Notes: generated by a model from the letters alone, not told the origin. Positions 8,670 to 16,646 are shown, counted from the stretch's first letter. The stretch: DNA of 43,256 bases from Thermoplasmata archaeon (GCA_003560595.1 PWKY01000046.1:1-43256); one strand, 5' to 3'. Made by a program: numbers and translations.

Positions 8670-9073
8670 TCAAGTTAAAAGGTACGATAGTCTCGGGCAT
8701 AGGTGTGGGGCAGCGATTCGTCTCTCTCGAAGGCTACATGAAGCAGTTCAAAAGAAAGTTAGGATTGAAACCTTTTAAAGGTACTTTGAACATAGAATTG
8801 GATGAAGAGAGTGCATATCGGTTCCGTTCTCTTATAGATCGTGAAGATCCTATCGAACTTGAACCCTTTGAAGAAGGTGGAAAAGAGTACGGAGAAGTCA
8901 AAGTATTTCGATCTGAAATACAGGGTATTTTATGTTTTCTGGTAGTACCTGAGAAAAGCATACATAGGGGGGTTGCGGAAGTCATTTCAGAGTTCCGTTT
9001 AAGAGATAAACTTGAGTTGAATCAAGGGGATGAGGTAGTTCTCAAAGTTTTTCAGAACTCTTCTTCCACATAA
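8666..9073 (+). CDS. ribK: CTP-dependent riboflavin kinase (DUF120)
   Basis: 135 residues, matching the stand-alone archaeal RibK family, which makes FMN from riboflavin using CTP. Family-typical features are LKGTIVSGIGVGQRFVSLEG at the N-terminus and GLKPFKGTLNIEL. No fused HTH domain is present, unlike longer family members. It starts in ATGA overlap with the PIN gene and is the last gene of the operon. Its last 22 bp overlap the 3' end of purQ on the other strand. Confidence 0.88.
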   Translation: MIKLKGTIVSGIGVGQRFVSLEGYMKQFKRKLGLKPFKGTLNIELDEESAYRFRSLIDREDPIELEPFEEGGKEYGEVKVFRSEIQGILCFLVVPEKSIHRGVAEVISEFRLRDKLELNQGDEVVLKVFQNSSST

Positions 9074-9873
9074 TCCAGAACCGATTCGAACAGCAGTCTT
9101 CCGTCGCCTTTTCTATCTTTGTTTCTAGTCCAATCTGGGTTGGTATGACTGTGGAATACTCTTTCGGGATGTGGCATCAAACCCAATACGTTACCTTCAG
9201 GATTACATATACCTGCAATGTCTTCAACGGAGCCGTTCGGGTTCCATGGATATTTAACATCAGTTCCTTCAGGTGCAGTATATCTGAAGACCACTTGACC
9301 GTTCTTTTTTAACTTTTCGAGTGTATCTTTGTCCTTGACCACGAATTTACCTTCTGCATGGGCGCTTGGGAAGATCAGAGTTTCTTTCTCATCATACATT
9401 CGAGTAAAAACACATTTTGATTTATCTTCGACTCTGAGTAAACTCGGCCTGCATTCGAATTTATTACTGTCGTTGGTTGCCAGTATTGCCTCGGGGATAT
9501 CGGTCACTTTTCCGTTTATAGATGGTAGAAAACCCATCTCCACCAGTACCTGGAATCCATTGCAAACTCCTAGTATCGGTTTTTTTGCGTTGGAAAAGCT
9601 TATGAGTTCATCCCGGAGTGCGCTCTTGAATCTAGCACCGAATATGACGCCGGCACGTATGTAATCTCCCGCTGAAAAACCGCCGGGTATCATCAATATA
9701 TCGTAATCCTCCAGCTCTCTTTTTTCACTGGCAACAACATCCTCTCCGGTAAACTGCTTTAAATGTACTTTCTCCGCATCCGCACCTAATCTTTTGAAGG
9801 CTAGATACGACTCTTCTTCACAGTTGGTGCCTTCGATCCTTACTACGGCGACTTTTATGTTTTCTCGTTTCAA
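9052..9873 (-). CDS. purQ: Phosphoribosylformylglycinamidine synthase, glutaminase subunit
   Basis: Supplies ammonia from glutamine to PurL in the fourth step of purine synthesis. VAVVRIEGTNCEEE is at the N-terminus, the nucleophile lies in LGVCNGFQ, and the His/Glu of the triad lie in GLMPHPER. The length (about 273 residues) fits the longer archaeal PurQ. No ATG is available: the TTG at 9873 (MKRENIKVAVV) fits family N-termini best, and TTG 9897 in the same frame is the alternative. purL and purS are not in the window. It converges with ribK and overlaps it by 22 bp. Confidence 0.9.
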   Translation of the reverse strand: MKRENIKVAVVRIEGTNCEEESYLAFKRLGADAEKVHLKQFTGEDVVASEKRELEDYDILMIPGGFSAGDYIRAGVIFGARFKSALRDELISFSNAKKPILGVCNGFQVLVEMGFLPSINGKVTDIPEAILATNDSNKFECRPSLLRVEDKSKCVFTRMYDEKETLIFPSAHAEGKFVVKDKDTLEKLKKNGQVVFRYTAPEGTDVKYPWNPNGSVEDIAGICNPEGNVLGLMPHPERVFHSHTNPDWTRNKDRKGDGRLLFESVLDYVEEEF

Positions 9874-9937
9874 GGCTGATCCCTGAGACGTCAACAAAAC
9901 TGTCCAATAAACCTTTTTCGTACTGTTTTAGGGAGAA

Positions 9938-9948
9938 AGTATATATGG
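9938..9948 (+). promoter_or_regulatory. TATA box for tRNA-Pro, possibly shared with purQ
   Basis: AGTATATATGG centred about 33 nt before the tRNA-Pro 5' end. The symmetric TATATA core could also direct minus-strand transcription of purQ, starting near 9915. Confidence 0.4.
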
Positions 9949-9975
9949 GTATTTTTATTCTGATAATCATCCCTC

Positions 9976-10053
9976 GGGGCCGTGGGGTAGCTTGGTCCAT
10001 CCTTCGGGCTTTGGGAGCCTGGTACTCGAATTCAAATTTCGGCGGCCCCACCA
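9976..10053 (+). tRNA. tRNA-Pro (anticodon TGG), CCA encoded
   Basis: Cloverleaf read by eye: acceptor GGGGCCG (9976-9982) pairs with CGGCCCC (10043-10049). Anticodon stem CGGGC/GCCTG encloses loop TTTGGGA, giving anticodon TGG. T-arm TCGAA/TTCGG encloses TTCAAAT. Discriminator A is at 10050 and CCA at 10051-10053 is present in the DNA. No intron. The 3' part is overlapped on the other strand by the end of the hexapeptide-repeat gene. Confidence 0.93.
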
Positions 10054-10634
10054 TCATCTTTTTCTTCGAGCAACAGCGCTCTTATCTCATCCGGTCGAAG
10101 AGGAGCTTTGTTTACACCGTACCTTTTTCCCCTTTCTCTCATGGTAAAGTATTCTTCCTTCCTCCAATCGACGTGCTCGCGTATCTTGGTGATACGTTCA
10201 AGTTCATCCTCAGACACATCACCAACTACTCGCGCCGGAGAACCGTCAACTATCTTTCCTTCAGGGATCTTCATATCTGCGGGAACGATGCTGCCGTTAG
10301 AGATCATCGAACCCTCTCCTACATCCGCACCCTCCATGATCACAGTGTCCATACCGACAAAGGAATTTCTGCCTATGTGACAGCCTTTCAATACCGACCC
10401 TGGAGAGATAAAAGCACCTTTATCTATGGTCGTTTTACTCTCGTGAGAGTCCGTTATAACCACGTTGTCCAATATACTGACTTCATCCCCTATCCTGACA
10501 CCAGTCTCTGTCCCCCTCACCAAACTACCGGGCCAGATAAACGACAACTCACCTACCTTAACCTTCCCCAATAAGCTAACTCCGTTGAATCTAACTACAT
10601 CCTTCCTTTCATCGTCATCGGTTGAATCTTCCAT
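10032..10634 (-). CDS. Left-handed beta-helix (hexapeptide repeat) protein, gamma-carbonic-anhydrase-like
   Basis: 200 residues. The middle is a run of hexapeptide repeats (IGDEVSILDNVVI, IDKGAFISPGSVLKGCHIG, VGMDTVIMEGADVGEGSMIS) followed by IPEGKIVDGSPARVV and a C-terminal helix, the layout of gamma-carbonic-anhydrase/acyltransferase-like proteins. The GHxxxxHG stretch that carries two zinc ligands in true gamma-carbonic anhydrases reads SPGSVLKG here, so carbonic anhydrase activity is doubtful. The stop codon (10032-10034) lies inside the antisense of tRNA-Pro, so the last residues are encoded opposite its T-arm and acceptor. A TATA-like TTTTTAAG about 29 nt upstream of the ATG suggests a leaderless mRNA. 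Confidence 0.82.
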   Translation of the reverse strand: MEDSTDDDERKDVVRFNGVSLLGKVKVGELSFIWPGSLVRGTETGVRIGDEVSILDNVVITDSHESKTTIDKGAFISPGSVLKGCHIGRNSFVGMDTVIMEGADVGEGSMISNGSIVPADMKIPEGKIVDGSPARVVGDVSEDELERITKIREHVDWRKEEYFTMRERGKRYGVNKAPLRPDEIRALLLEEKDDGGAAEI

Positions 10635-10718
10635 GTTCGATCAATCATAGCTAACACTTAAAAACATTGTGGAAAGGATTGTCAATAGTTAGTGTTTTTA
10701 ACTTTTCTCAGCGGAGGA

Positions 10719-10960
10719 TCACTCATATTGACCGTTCTTTTTCTCCTTCCGTTTCCGATGCCATACAAACGTCATCACCAAAACGATAGGTATGATCAGA
10801 AGCCATCGCAACCACGATGTTTTCTCCTCGCCCCCCTCTTCCACCGGATGTACGGTGACCGTCATTGTATCTGTATCGCTGTTACCGTAGGCGTCCGCGA
10901 CGGTGAGAGCGACGGTGTACTCGCCTGGTGCGTTGAAAGTAAGATAACCGATCGTCGTAT
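10719..10960 (-). pseudogene. 3' remnant of a PKD-domain, membrane-anchored surface protein
   Basis: Read on the minus strand, this fragment starts inside a PKD/Ig-like domain (TIGYLTFNAPGEYTVALTV...DTDTMTVTV), then has an acidic linker, a membrane segment (WLLIIPIVLVMTFVW) and a basic tail ending at TGA 10719-10721. No start exists: the frame hits a stop just upstream, and the sequence changes near 10960 into an unrelated remnant on the other strand. It is the C-terminal anchor of a gene whose 5' part has been lost. The left end is firm; the right end is approximate. Confidence 0.65.
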
Positions 10961-11210
10961 ATACCCTGGCTCTGCATTAACAGTTTATGCGGCGGGGGAT
11001 TCCGATACCTGGAGGTACCTAGGCCTTGTACGTGTGAGCTGGTCCATATCTAACCTCGAAGGTGGCAGTGCATCTATATCGACATATGGTATATCTTGTA
11101 CGTTCACTGCGGGACTCGAACATGGTTACGACGACGGATACGCTGTCTGGAATGCAATGCACAACGGAATTTACCACAATATAGGGTTCCACATAGTGGA
11201 TGACGGTTAG
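10960..11210 (+). pseudogene. 3' remnant of an Ig-repeat surface protein
   Basis: The frame from about 10960 reads SALTVYAAGDSDTWRYLG, then SWSISNLEGGSASISTYG, and ends IGFHIVDDG-stop at 11210. It matches one ~100-residue repeat of the intact neighbour at 11265-13820 (compare GYAAGFNDTIGYVGDVNVTW and AVWTAEY). No signal peptide, start codon with context, or upstream repeats remain. It joins back-to-back with the minus-strand PKD remnant. A longer ORF in this frame from 10692 crosses that remnant and is not taken as a gene. Confidence 0.62.
11038..11210 (+). repeat. 173-bp direct repeat, copy A
   Basis: Same length as copy B at 14052-14224. The first 89 bp match with one difference. The remaining 84 bp, by my count, match at about 71%. 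Both copies end in the same TAG stop position, and similarity continues weakly for about 20 bp beyond. The intact gene 11265-13820 lies between the two copies. Confidence 0.85.
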
Positions 11211-11264
11211 ATCGCCAACAAGTATTTAATGACATAAGGAGATATATACAGGAGGCAGGAATAG

Positions 11265-13820
11265 ATGAGTTCGAGGCCTGATAGGAGAACCTATTCGCAG
11301 CATGCGAGCGTTATATTAGTTGCTATGCTCGTGCTAATAACCTGCTTCCCGGTAACGGTATCCATAAGCTCACCCACCGTTACGGACCAACAAACAATCA
11401 TCGTCGATCAGGGAGGTAACGGGGATTACCTCACCATACAGGAAGGGGTGGACGCTGCAAATCCGGGGGACACGGTACGTGTTTGGGCCGGGGTGTACCG
11501 GGAAAATGTTGAGATTCGAAAACATATATCTCTTATAGGTAATGGTTCTGCTGAAACCATCATAGATGGTGAAGGAGGAATAGGTATTGAGCTAAGGGAT
11601 TATCGGATAGAAGTGGCCGAATTTACCTATATGGATTCCTTAATCGGCATATACATTGATGATGGAAATGACAATACCATATCCGATAACACCTTCTCAA
11701 ACAACACATATGGCATATACATTGATAAGGGAAATAACAATACCATATCCGATAACACCTTTTCATACAACGATTATGGCATTTATCTATACTCAGACAG
11801 CAGCAACAGTAAAGTGGTCAACAATACTGTTTCAGATAATGATGAGGGGCTAATCATCTATGGTTCAAATCACACTGTCAAATATAACATGGTATCGTAC
11901 AACGGAATAGGTATCACATTGGGTGGTGAATGGAGTTTTGTGTATCATAATTGGATCATAAATAATACAAGACAGGCTCTAGATTCCTATGACCCTTGGT
12001 GGCCCCCTGTTGTGCGTAGCTGGTGGAATCTTTCATATCCCATAGGAGGTAATTACTGGAGCGACCATACCGGGCCGGATAATTACAGAGGGGCGGAGCA
12101 AGACGAACCCGGAGCAGACGGAATAGTGGATAGCTACAAGCTTATTGACCTTTCAGGTGTTGACGTCTACCCCTGGGCAAACCCCGAGTTCACCATGCCG
12201 ACATTGGACTATATACGGATAGTCGACTCGGAAGGTGCCGGGGAATCGGCAATCAACGATACCGCCTTGCACACCGAGGAAAACATCGTTGGCTACGCGG
12301 CAGGATTCAACGATACCGTTGGATATATCGGCGACCTTGATGTTAACTGGAGCGTTATCAACACCGAAGGTGCCCAGGCATTCACGAATCCGGATAACGG
12401 TAACTCGAGCACCTTCGATTCCGGAAACTATCCCGGTACCGCGGTTTGGAAAGCCGAGTACGCTCCCGGCGTATATGATTTGGTTGAGTTCACCATCTAT
12501 ACCACCTACCATTCCCTATGTATAGTTGACACCGAAGGTACAGGGGAGGCCGAGATAACCGATAGAACAGTGATCCCGGGTTTTAGTATGACCGGTTATG
12601 CAGCTGGTTTCAGGGATACCATCGGATACGTAGGAGACGTGAACGTAACATGGAGTGTGGACAACCAGGACGGCGCACAGGCCTACACATCACCCTCCCA
12701 CGGTACCTCGAGCACATTTTACACGGGTGACACCACCGGGAGGGCAGTTTGGACTGCTGAATATAAAGGATTGGAAGCCACCGTGGTGTTCGATATAATA
12801 CCGGATATAGATTACATACGCATAGTGGATACCGCGGGTACAGGGATGATAGAGATGAAAGACGGTCCGCTGCATGCGGGAACCACCGTTACGGGCCATG
12901 CGGCGGCCTTCAACCACACGGCCGGTTATTTGGGAGAAGTGTCAGCAGCATGGAGTGTGATTAATGAGGACGGTGCTCAGGCATCCACGAATCCAGATAA
13001 CGGTACCTCGAGCACCATAAACATCGGAAATGCTACCGGTACAGTCACCTGGACCGCAGAGTATGATGGTATGACTTGCACGGTGTTGTTCACCGTGTTA
13101 CTAGATATAGATTACATACGCATAGTGGATACCGCGGGTACCGGCGATAACGAGATCACAGGTAGTATCATCGGCGGCAACCGCACGATCCACGGTCACG
13201 CCGCCGGGTTCAACCACGCCGCAGGTTACCTTGGCGACATGAACGTTACGTGGAGCGTTACCAACTCAGGTGGTGCAAACGCATCCGCTTCGCCTGCCAC
13301 CGGCAACCAAAGTACATTCAATTCTGGACCAAAAGAAGGCTCGGTGATATGGACGGCGGATCACGGCGGCGGTATCGCCCACAGTGTCACTTTCGTTATC
13401 GACATCACACCACCGGAGATTACCATCATCAGCCCTGGAGACAGTAGCGAACTGACTGCGGGAGATATCCTTGTGGAGTGGGAAGGCCGAGACGAGCTCT
13501 CAGGTATATACCGCTACGAGGTGCGCCTGAACGACGGTGATTGGATAGACGTGGGTACCGGGACCAGCCACAGATTCACCGTTACCTCTTCGGGGAATCA
13601 CATCGTATCGGTGAGGGCCTACGACGGTGTGGGCAACACTGCCGTGGATAGTGTGGAGTTCACTGTAAGAAGAGGGTTTGCGGGAATTTACTGGTGGCTG
13701 ATGTTAGTGGCCGCTATAGTATTCATAACGGCTTTCGCATTGCTAAAGAAGCTCCCGTCAGGGGATGCACCGGAAGAAGATCCGTCCGAACCGACAGATG
13801 GATACCAGGAAGACGATTGA
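11265..13820 (+). CDS. NosD-like beta-helix / Ig-repeat surface protein with C-terminal membrane anchor
   Basis: 851 residues. The N-terminal signal segment (about 14-34, VILVAMLVLITCFPVTVSI) is followed by a right-handed beta-helix domain (about 45-260) with DYLTIQEGVDAANPGDTVRV, RENVEIRKHISLIGNG and two 22-residue NTISDNTFS...YGIYID coils. Four ~100-residue Ig-like repeats (about 317-715) each carry an IRIVDTxGTG start, GYAAGFNxTxGYLGD, a WSV strand and a VxWTAEY strand. Then come an Ig-like domain (PPEITIISPGDSSEL...SVEFTV), a membrane helix (WWLMLVAAIVFITAFALL) and an acidic tail. Likely a cell-surface protein with the beta-helix outermost; ligand unknown. GGAGG lies nine bases before the ATG. 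It is flanked by copies of the 173-bp repeat. Confidence 0.85.
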   Translation: MSSRPDRRTYSQHASVILVAMLVLITCFPVTVSISSPTVTDQQTIIVDQGGNGDYLTIQEGVDAANPGDTVRVWAGVYRENVEIRKHISLIGNGSAETIIDGEGGIGIELRDYRIEVAEFTYMDSLIGIYIDDGNDNTISDNTFSNNTYGIYIDKGNNNTISDNTFSYNDYGIYLYSDSSNSKVVNNTVSDNDEGLIIYGSNHTVKYNMVSYNGIGITLGGEWSFVYHNWIINNTRQALDSYDPWWPPVVRSWWNLSYPIGGNYWSDHTGPDNYRGAEQDEPGADGIVDSYKLIDLSGVDVYPWANPEFTMPTLDYIRIVDSEGAGESAINDTALHTEENIVGYAAGFNDTVGYIGDLDVNWSVINTEGAQAFTNPDNGNSSTFDSGNYPGTAVWKAEYAPGVYDLVEFTIYTTYHSLCIVDTEGTGEAEITDRTVIPGFSMTGYAAGFRDTIGYVGDVNVTWSVDNQDGAQAYTSPSHGTSSTFYTGDTTGRAVWTAEYKGLEATVVFDIIPDIDYIRIVDTAGTGMIEMKDGPLHAGTTVTGHAAAFNHTAGYLGEVSAAWSVINEDGAQASTNPDNGTSSTINIGNATGTVTWTAEYDGMTCTVLFTVLLDIDYIRIVDTAGTGDNEITGSIIGGNRTIHGHAAGFNHAAGYLGDMNVTWSVTNSGGANASASPATGNQSTFNSGPKEGSVIWTADHGGGIAHSVTFVIDITPPEITIISPGDSSELTAGDILVEWEGRDELSGIYRYEVRLNDGDWIDVGTGTSHRFTVTSSGNHIVSVRAYDGVGNTAVDSVEFTVRRGFAGIYWWLMLVAAIVFITAFALLKKLPSGDAPEEDPSEPTDGYQEDD
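11646..11777 (+). repeat. Two 66-bp tandem units coding for beta-helix coils
   Basis: Units at 11646-11711 and 11712-11777 are nearly identical and each encodes 22 residues (GIYID...NNTISDNTFS). The next coil begins at 11778 but is diverged. The high DNA identity points to recent tandem duplication within the beta-helix. Confidence 0.8.
12211..13404 (+). repeat. Four ~300-bp Ig-like domain repeats
   Basis: Units start near 12212, 12513, 12811 and 13111. The start of units 3 and 4 is almost identical DNA for about 37 bp, exactly 300 bp apart (12804-12840 and 13104-13140). The other parts are diverged. This is the same repeat family as the remnants at 10960-11210 and 14050-14224. Confidence 0.8.
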
Positions 13821-13890
13821 TACCTGTGGGATTGTTCATACCTACTGATAGTTCATGGGTGAAGGCACACACTCGGATGGCTGAACTGTT

Positions 13891-14049
13891 TTAGGTTTTC
13901 CCGGTACTTTCATCATCTTTACTCTTTTTTCGTTTGAAAAATAAGAAGGATATCAGCACGGCAACGGGTATTATCAGAAGGAAAACGACCAAGTATTTAT
14001 CATCCCCGATCACCGGAGGTCCCGGCTCTTGATCATCTTGAATGGTGGA
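13891..14049 (-). pseudogene. 3' remnant of a second membrane-anchored surface protein
   Basis: On the minus strand the sequence encodes an acidic/proline linker (DDQEPGPPVIGDDK), a membrane segment (YLVVFLLIIPVAVLISFLFF), and a basic tail KRKKSKDDESTGKT ending at TAA 13891. The frame continues upstream only into the antisense of repeat copy B, with no plausible surface domain. As at 10719-10960, only the C-terminal anchor survives. Confidence 0.6.
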
Positions 14050-14224
14050 ATGCTGGTCCATATCTAACCTCGAAGGTGGCAGTGCATCTATATCGACATA
14101 TGGTATATCTTGTACGTTCACCGCGGGACTCGAACATGGTCATGACCATGGACATACTATATGGAAGGCGGAGTACGATGGAATAACACACACTATAGGA
14201 TTCCACATCGTGGATGACGTTTAG
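14050..14224 (+). pseudogene. 3' remnant of an Ig-repeat surface protein (repeat copy B)
   Basis: Encodes CWSISNLEGGSASISTYG through IGFHIVDDV-stop, the last ~58 residues of an Ig-repeat protein and a paralogue of the remnant at 10960-11210. The homology begins abruptly at the Trp codon, directly against the minus-strand anchor remnant. Any translation from the ATG at 14042 would give a 60-residue fragment without signal peptide. Confidence 0.62.
14052..14224 (+). repeat. 173-bp direct repeat, copy B
   Basis: Partner of copy A (11038-11210), spaced about 3.0 kb away in the same orientation. The first 89 bp are 88/89 identical. Confidence 0.85.
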
Positions 14225-14306
14225 GTCGTCTGCAAGTATATGATGATGTATCGTACGTAGGAAGAAGAGAGGCGTAAATTGGTTTATCAGGGATTTCTAT
14301 AAAAAG

Positions 14307-14379
14307 TGCGGGTGCCGGGATTTGAACCCGAGTTACAAGCTTGGCAAGCTTAAGTGATACCAGGCTACACCACACCCGC
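14307..14379 (-). tRNA. tRNA-Gly (anticodon GCC)
   Basis: On the minus strand: acceptor GCGGGTG/CACCCGC, anticodon stem TAAGC/GCTTG around loop TTGCCAA (anticodon GCC), T-arm TCGGG/CCCGG around TTCAAAT, discriminator A at 14307. CCA is not encoded, and a run of T follows, fitting archaeal termination. A TATA-like GTTTATGG lies about 25 nt upstream (near 14400). No intron. Confidence 0.95.
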
Positions 14380-14435
14380 ATTTATGTTTTGGATAGACCA
14401 TAAACGGTCTTGGTGTGATTTAGAAAGTGTAGAAG

Positions 14436-15167
14436 ATGATATCACTTATAAATATTGTCCTAAGTCTCGCAGTATATATCAAAAACATATTTAAGCACGA
14501 GGGCAAATTAGACAGTATGAATGGAAATTACTGGGACGATTTTGAGGATTATGAACTCGCCGAGATCTATGATATAAAAGGATATGTTGAAGGATTAGCG
14601 GATAAAGTTGATAAAGCATTCTCCGACTTAAACGAAGATTACCATCCAGCTTACCTAGGTGTCGATAACGCTGCTAGGCTTTACAGTCTTATACGCGAGA
14701 ACAAACCATCAACGGTGATAGAAACAGGAGTTTGTAACGGCATGTCCTCCACCATGATATTGAAGGCATTGGAGGATAATAAAAAAGGAAAGCTCTATTC
14801 AGTGGACCTTCCAGTAGTGGCGGGAAGTATAGAAGGACGTACCGGAGCTGTTTTACCACCTGGAAAATCCTCTGGTTGGGTCGTCCCTGAAGAATATAAA
14901 CATCGTTGGGATCTTTTACTTGGAAATACTTACTACGTTCTACCAAAAATATTCCAAGAGATCGGTGAAACAGACATCTTCATCCATGACAGCGGACATT
15001 CATACGAAACCATGATGTTTGAATTTGGGATTGCATGGTACCATCTGAATGAAACCGGTTTCCTGATAGCAGATAATACTGATAAAAACGATGCATTTAG
15101 GGACTTCGCAAGAGCAAAGAAGAGAAAGTTATATCGAATGAACTACCTCGCTTTGTTAGCAAAATGA
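14436..15167 (+). CDS. Class I SAM-dependent methyltransferase (Methyltransf_24-like)
   Basis: 243 residues. Motif I is in PSTVIETGVCNGMSSTMILK, the acidic motif II in LYSVDLP, and IHDSGHSYETMMFEF with IADNTDKNDAF match the HDxxHSYE and DD positions of this family, often found with polysaccharide or cephalosporin-hydroxylase-like genes. The substrate is unknown. Just downstream of tRNA-Gly on the opposite strand. Start taken as ATG 14436; ATG 14517 in the same frame would remove a hydrophobic N-terminal stretch. Confidence 0.75.
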   Translation: MISLINIVLSLAVYIKNIFKHEGKLDSMNGNYWDDFEDYELAEIYDIKGYVEGLADKVDKAFSDLNEDYHPAYLGVDNAARLYSLIRENKPSTVIETGVCNGMSSTMILKALEDNKKGKLYSVDLPVVAGSIEGRTGAVLPPGKSSGWVVPEEYKHRWDLLLGNTYYVLPKIFQEIGETDIFIHDSGHSYETMMFEFGIAWYHLNETGFLIADNTDKNDAFRDFARAKKRKLYRMNYLALLAK

Positions 15168-15204
15168 GCCTGTTGAAGCGCAAATCATCGATTAATAAAC
15201 ACAC

Positions 15205-16503
15205 TTACTCATCTTCTTTGACGTCCGTTGGATAGTATATCTTAGGTCTCTTTTTTTTCCTTGAAAAAAGCACGACCCAGATAACAACCATGAACGTAAA
15301 AATTATCACAGGTATTATTATGTAAAGAAGCCAGGAAGGCACCCCTGCAGCTTCAACATACTCCTCAAAGTATTCTTTTTTGTTATCTCTGAAAGTTTCT
15401 ACTTCCTCTTTGGAAACGGACTCCGACTCTATCATCTCTGACTTTAAAAATGAAAAATCATCTTCAAAAAAATCATCAACTATCCTGATAGGAGGTTCGA
15501 AATAGAAATGATCTATAGCGTATTTAAAGTTAGATCCATAGAATAGCTCTTGTTCATCAAATCGCCCCTCGGATGGTATCCCTATGGAATTTCCTATAAC
15601 TCCCTCATCCTCTGAATATATACCTCTAGTCGTGTATTTGATCATGGCTGTATTACCGATACTTATGCAGCCTATCACCGGAGATATCTTTCGATATATG
15701 TTATCATGTTGAAAAAGTAGTTTCGCTTCTATCATCTCTGTGTTTTCCATGGGCATACTGACGTTTTGTTCCAACTTTATATCATCAGAACCTAAAGAAG
15801 ATTCATAATCCATGGCCAGGTCGATATCACCTTCCAGATCTCCATTATATCCTGCTTCCACGTCTAATATGATGTCGTGTGAATCCCCTTCAGAAGTAGT
15901 TGGAAAAAATGGAAGAGGCGGGTCATAGTTTATATCAAGTTCGAGATCCCAATAATTTTTTAAAACATAATCCATGGTCAATTCAACAGTCTCGTCTTGC
16001 AGTTTAACCTCCATGTCAGCTTCGACGTCCACTGACCCCGTTGTGATCAGAGTTTGTCTAACGATACCATATGCACTCGTAGGTTCTGGATCGACATCGT
16101 ATTCATATTCCTTCATCCAGAGACTGCCCTCAAAATCAATTTCCACCTTATTTATCCCCATCATCAGTTCACCGCTAGCAGACATTCCTTCTCTTTCCAA
16201 TTCCATGGAATAATGAATCCTGCCTTCAGAATAGTAGCCCCCCATATAATCAAATCGGTGCATGTCATTTTCTTCACCCTTATATTCGATTGTGTAAAGA
16301 AAAACATAACCTCCGTGGTTGCGCAGCAAGGTTATCTCTATATCCTCTTGTTCGATCATTGACTTTATCTCCTCCTCGTTTTCAGAAAAATCATATATCC
16401 ATCGATATGACGAGGAAGTGTCTTCTTCCCATTCCCCAGAAGCTATACCTACTTGCACTGATGCTACGCATAGTATCAGAAGCACAACGATGACTCTTCG
16501 CAT
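15205..16503 (-). CDS. Signal-peptide, single-pass membrane protein of unknown function
   Basis: 432 residues. N-terminal signal peptide (about 1-23, RVIVVLLILCVASVQVGIASG), a ~370-residue acidic beta-rich ectodomain with no family I recognise, a C-terminal membrane helix (LLYIIIPVIIFTFMVVIWVV) and a basic cytoplasmic tail. The anchor resembles those of the nearby remnants, so it belongs with the surface proteins of this region. A TATA-like element at 16536-16543 lies about 36 nt upstream. Confidence 0.72.
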   Translation of the reverse strand: MRRVIVVLLILCVASVQVGIASGEWEEDTSSSYRWIYDFSENEEEIKSMIEQEDIEITLLRNHGGYVFLYTIEYKGEENDMHRFDYMGGYYSEGRIHYSMELEREGMSASGELMMGINKVEIDFEGSLWMKEYEYDVDPEPTSAYGIVRQTLITTGSVDVEADMEVKLQDETVELTMDYVLKNYWDLELDINYDPPLPFFPTTSEGDSHDIILDVEAGYNGDLEGDIDLAMDYESSLGSDDIKLEQNVSMPMENTEMIEAKLLFQHDNIYRKISPVIGCISIGNTAMIKYTTRGIYSEDEGVIGNSIGIPSEGRFDEQELFYGSNFKYAIDHFYFEPPIRIVDDFFEDDFSFLKSEMIESESVSKEEVETFRDNKKEYFEEYVEAAGVPSWLLYIIIPVIIFTFMVVIWVVLFSRKKKRPKIYYPTDVKEDE

Positions 16504-16646
16504 GAATATTCCATTTATTTGAGCGTAGAAAGAGATATAAATAAATTGCTCTTTAGGATATGAACACGGTGAACCGACACGGTTAAATATTATAATATGT
16601 GCCGTATGGTTACAAATACTTTATCGAACCATATAAGATATAGGAA

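Noticed and set aside
9945-10574. 209-codon plus-strand ORF
   Set aside because: It crosses the tRNA-Pro gene and the antisense of the hexapeptide-repeat gene.
10692-11037. Single ORF running through both remnants (10692-11210)
   Set aside because: Its first ~90 codons are antisense to the PKD/anchor remnant and have no domain sense; only the end after about 10960 matches an Ig repeat.
11038-14224. CRISPR array or insertion sequence
   Set aside because: Only two copies, 3 kb apart, coding in nature, with no transposase, terminal inverted repeats or spacers.
16587-16598. 12-bp perfect palindrome ATATTATAATAT
   Set aside because: A/T-only palindromes of this size are expected by chance in AT-rich intergenic DNA.
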